Positions 30,835 to 32,865 of a stretch of 32,865 bases of DNA are shown one piece after another. Made by a program: the position numbers and the translations under genes. This DNA is from Candidatus Avelusimicrobium pecoris. Its GTDB lineage: Bacteria > Elusimicrobiota > Elusimicrobia > Elusimicrobiales > Elusimicrobiaceae. Below the pieces are notes generated by a model. The model saw only the letters and a list, made by a program, of their open reading frames with translations, ran no database searches and was not told where the DNA came from. Location: positions 1 through 32,865 of the forward strand of contig CACWMG010000014.1 in the NCBI GenBank assembly GCA_902761975.1, given 5' to 3'. Within the stretch, counting starts at the first letter, position 1; each line of letters opens with the position of its first letter.

Positions 30835-32559
30835 ATGAAATTATCACAATACTATATCCCCACCTTAAAAGAAGCTCCCAAAGATGCCGATACGCTTTCG
30901 GCTAAACTCATGATTCGCGCCGGACTGGTGCGCAAAGTAGCCAGCGGGCTGTATGAATGGTTGCCACTTGGGCTTAAAGTGCTTAAAAAAGTTGAAGCTA
31001 TCGTGCGCGAAGAAATGGACCTCGCCGGTGCGTGCGAAGTGTGGCTCCCAATCGTGCAACCCAAAGAACTGTGGGAACAAAGCGGCCGCTGGACGTTTTA
31101 CGGCAAAGAGCTACTACGCTTTGAGGACCGCAAAAAAGCCGGTTTTTGTATGGCTCCCACCGCCGAAGAAGTAATGACCGACCTCGTTAAAAAAGACACC
31201 ACTTCTTACAAGCAACTACCGTTTTGTTTGTACCAATTTGGGACGAAATTTAGAGATGAAATCCGCCCCCGTTTTGGTGTGATGCGCGCGCGCGAATTTT
31301 ACATGAAAGATGCTTATTCTTTTGCCGCTAACGACGAACAAGCCAATGAGTGGTACCAAAAAATGTACAACGCCTATGAGCGGATTTTTACGCGCTGTGG
31401 TTTTGAATTTAAGGCCGTAGAGGCAGACACAGGGTCTATCGGCGGGAACTTCTCGCACGAGTTTATGGTACTAGCCGCCACCGGCGAAGACGCCATTGCC
31501 AACTGCCCTTCCTGCGGCTATGCGGCCAACACGGAAAAAGCCGAAATTAAGGCCCCGGCGGACGTGCAAATCAACCCGGCCGAATTAAAGCCCATGGAAA
31601 ATAAACCCACCCCCAAGGTCTATACGGTGGAAGACGTAGCCAAGCTCTTAAACGTGCCGACGGACAAAATCATTAAACTCTTTGTCTTTACTGCCGACGG
31701 AAAACCCGTGGTAGCGCTCGTACGTGGGGACCATGAACTCAACGAATTTAAGTTTAAAGCCCTCTTAAAATGCAACGAACTGGAAAAAGCCAGCGAAGAG
31801 GTATATACCCAGGTAACCGGCAGTTTTGTGGGCTTTGCCGGGGCGCAGGGTCTTAAAGAGAAAAACCCGTCTGTCATGATTTACGCCGATAACTACGTTA
31901 AAAACATTGTAAACGGGGTTTCCGGCGGCAACGAAAAAGACGTACACACCCTTAACGTTACCCCTCAGCGTGATATTAAAGTGGACGTATATGCCGACTT
32001 AAAAATGGCCACCGAGGGCGACTTGTGTGCGCGCTGTGGCGCTAAGTTTAACTTTACGCGCGGCATTGAAGCGGGGCACGTGTTTAAGCTAGGCACCAAA
32101 TACTCGGCTAGTATGGGAGCCAATTTCCTTAACGAAAAACAAACCAGCGAGCCCATGATTATGGGTTGCTACGGCATTGGCATTAGCCGGGTGGTGGCAG
32201 CCGCTATTGAACAAAGCCACGACGATTTTGGCATTATCTGGCCCGAGCCGCTAGCGCCGTTTACGGTGGCCTTGGTAGCCATTGATTATGACTCCAATGC
32301 CGAAGTAAAAAAACATGCCGACGCAATTTGCGCCGCCTTGGAAGAAAATGGTATTTCCGTGCTTTTAGATGACCGCAACGAACGCCCCGGCATTAAGTTT
32401 AAGGATATGGACCTCATTGGTCTGCCGCACCGCTTGGTCATTAGTTCGCGCACAGTAGCGGACGGCCAGTGTGAGTACAAAAACCGCCGCGAAAAAGACA
32501 GCGTACGGTGGCAGTTAGACGAGGCCGTAAGTAAATTAACAGAAATTGTGAAGAAGTAA
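30835..32559 (+). CDS. proS: Prolyl-tRNA synthetase (bacterial type)
   Basis: 574 residues, full-length bacterial type. Class II synthetase. Motif 1 region LASGLYEWLPLGLKVLKKVEAIVREEMDLAGACEVWLP; motif 2 FRDEIRPRFGVMRAREFYMKDAYSF; an inserted YbaK-like editing domain (about 240-390, PKVYTVEDVAKLLNVPTDKIIKLFVF, VVALVRGDHELNEFK) that removes mischarged alanine; motif 3 GCYGIGISRVVAAAIEQSHDDFGIIWP; C-terminal anticodon-binding domain about 475-574. A cysteine pair near 224-227 and another near 397-400 may bind zinc. AGGA before the ATG at 30835, three bases after ispG. Last gene of the operon, ending at a terminator. Confidence 0.98.
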   Translation: MKLSQYYIPTLKEAPKDADTLSAKLMIRAGLVRKVASGLYEWLPLGLKVLKKVEAIVREEMDLAGACEVWLPIVQPKELWEQSGRWTFYGKELLRFEDRKKAGFCMAPTAEEVMTDLVKKDTTSYKQLPFCLYQFGTKFRDEIRPRFGVMRAREFYMKDAYSFAANDEQANEWYQKMYNAYERIFTRCGFEFKAVEADTGSIGGNFSHEFMVLAATGEDAIANCPSCGYAANTEKAEIKAPADVQINPAELKPMENKPTPKVYTVEDVAKLLNVPTDKIIKLFVFTADGKPVVALVRGDHELNEFKFKALLKCNELEKASEEVYTQVTGSFVGFAGAQGLKEKNPSVMIYADNYVKNIVNGVSGGNEKDVHTLNVTPQRDIKVDVYADLKMATEGDLCARCGAKFNFTRGIEAGHVFKLGTKYSASMGANFLNEKQTSEPMIMGCYGIGISRVVAAAIEQSHDDFGIIWPEPLAPFTVALVAIDYDSNAEVKKHADAICAALEENGISVLLDDRNERPGIKFKDMDLIGLPHRLVISSRTVADGQCEYKNRREKDSVRWQLDEAVSKLTEIVKK

Positions 32560-32563
32560 CCCA

Positions 32564-32599
32564 CTTAAACCCCCGTCAATAACAAGCGGGGGTTTTAAG
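32564..32599. terminator. Bidirectional terminator between proS and trxB
   Basis: CTTAAACCCCCG (32564-32575), 11-base loop, CGGGGGTTTTAAG (32587-32599), one bulged base. It serves the two convergent genes. The 73 bases to the trxB stop hold no separate gene. Confidence 0.85.
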
Positions 32600-32672
32600 T
32601 TTTATCCCTACGGTAACAAATAACGCGTAAAATCCCGGGCCTGATCCCCTTCCAAACGGGAGGGGTAAACCT

Positions 32673-32865
32673 TTATTTCCGGTGTAAATTGACAAAGGCG
32701 GCGGCCTCTATGCCCGCTTTGGCCCCGCTACCCGCCGCAATAATGGCTTGGCGGTAGTATTTGTCCGCGCAATCCCCGGCGGCAAAAATGCCGTCAATGG
32801 TGGTATGGGTGCGCTCGTCCGCCAGCACAAGGCCACGGTCCGATAAGGCCACTAACGAGTCCTTC
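32673..32865 (-). CDS. trxB: Thioredoxin reductase, C-terminal part (cut by window edge)
   Basis: About 64 codons visible, ending at TAA 32673-32675. The sequence [40 protein letters not shown] is the C-terminal FAD-binding motif of thioredoxin reductase (FAAGDxxDKxxRQ...AAGxGxxAAxxA). The rest of the gene, with the redox CxxC and NADPH domain, is outside the window. A cysteine stands where valine is usual (GDC). Related flavoproteins share this motif, so the exact substrate is less certain. Convergent to proS. Confidence 0.85.
   Translation of the reverse strand, partial: KDSLVALSDRGLVLADERTHTTIDGIFAAGDCADKYYRQAIIAAGSGAKAGIEAAAFVNLHRK

Overview
The window looks like chromosome from a gut-type member of the Elusimicrobiota or a close relative. 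This is an inference from gene content, not a database match. It rests on a Gram-negative envelope (OmpA-type lipoprotein, RseP, signal-peptide proteins), lysine/peptidoglycan synthesis by the DapL route, the MEP isoprenoid pathway, single scattered type IV pilin-like genes, and secreted proteins with VQxGxVNxA repeats. There are no tRNA or rRNA genes, no CRISPR array, no IS element, and no gene-free stretch longer than about 275 bases.

Layout. 1-2244: Lon protease (minus; C-terminus cut by the window edge). 2426-7465: a 1679-residue protein of about twelve PAS domains and one GAF domain with no output domain. 7739-8374: OmpA lipoprotein. 8437-8955: type IV pilin-like gene, with a 12-base homopolymer in its possible promoter. 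9094-11331: SirB1/transglutaminase-like protein, NfeD-like membrane protein and an SPFH (stomatin/QmcA) gene broken by a frameshift. 11395-11868: second pilin-like gene. 11898-13915: dapF-dapL. 13975-14526: nitroreductase. 14574-19732 (minus): DUF177-rpmF-plsX-fabG-acpP-rnc-ankyrin, a ribosome/phospholipid/fatty-acid/RNA-processing cluster. 19803-20834: secreted protein of unknown function. 20922-21023: REP-like folded repeat. 21024-22379: MATE transporter. 22489-23605: tandem secreted repeat proteins. 23795-32559 (plus): rpsB-tsf-pyrH-cdsA-dxr-rseP-ispG-proS. 32673-end: C-terminus of thioredoxin reductase (minus).

How the genes work together. The right half is a housekeeping block for translation (S2, EF-Ts, ProRS), UMP kinase, CDP-diacylglycerol synthesis, two MEP-pathway enzymes and a site-2 protease. 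frr and uppS, often found between pyrH and cdsA, are absent here. plsX, fabG and acpP link fatty-acid and phospholipid synthesis to L32 and RNase III. dapL and dapF act on consecutive steps towards meso-diaminopimelate.

Regulation. Many promoters share an extended -10 box TGCTA[TC]AAT with a weak -35. About six genes have a -10-like box only 6-8 bases before the ATG and no Shine-Dalgarno, suggesting leaderless mRNAs. Strong GC hairpins with T-tracts end most units. The items most worth following up are the output-less multi-PAS protein, the broken SPFH gene, the structured rpsB leader, the leaderless promoter pattern and the poly-T spacer before the pilin gene.
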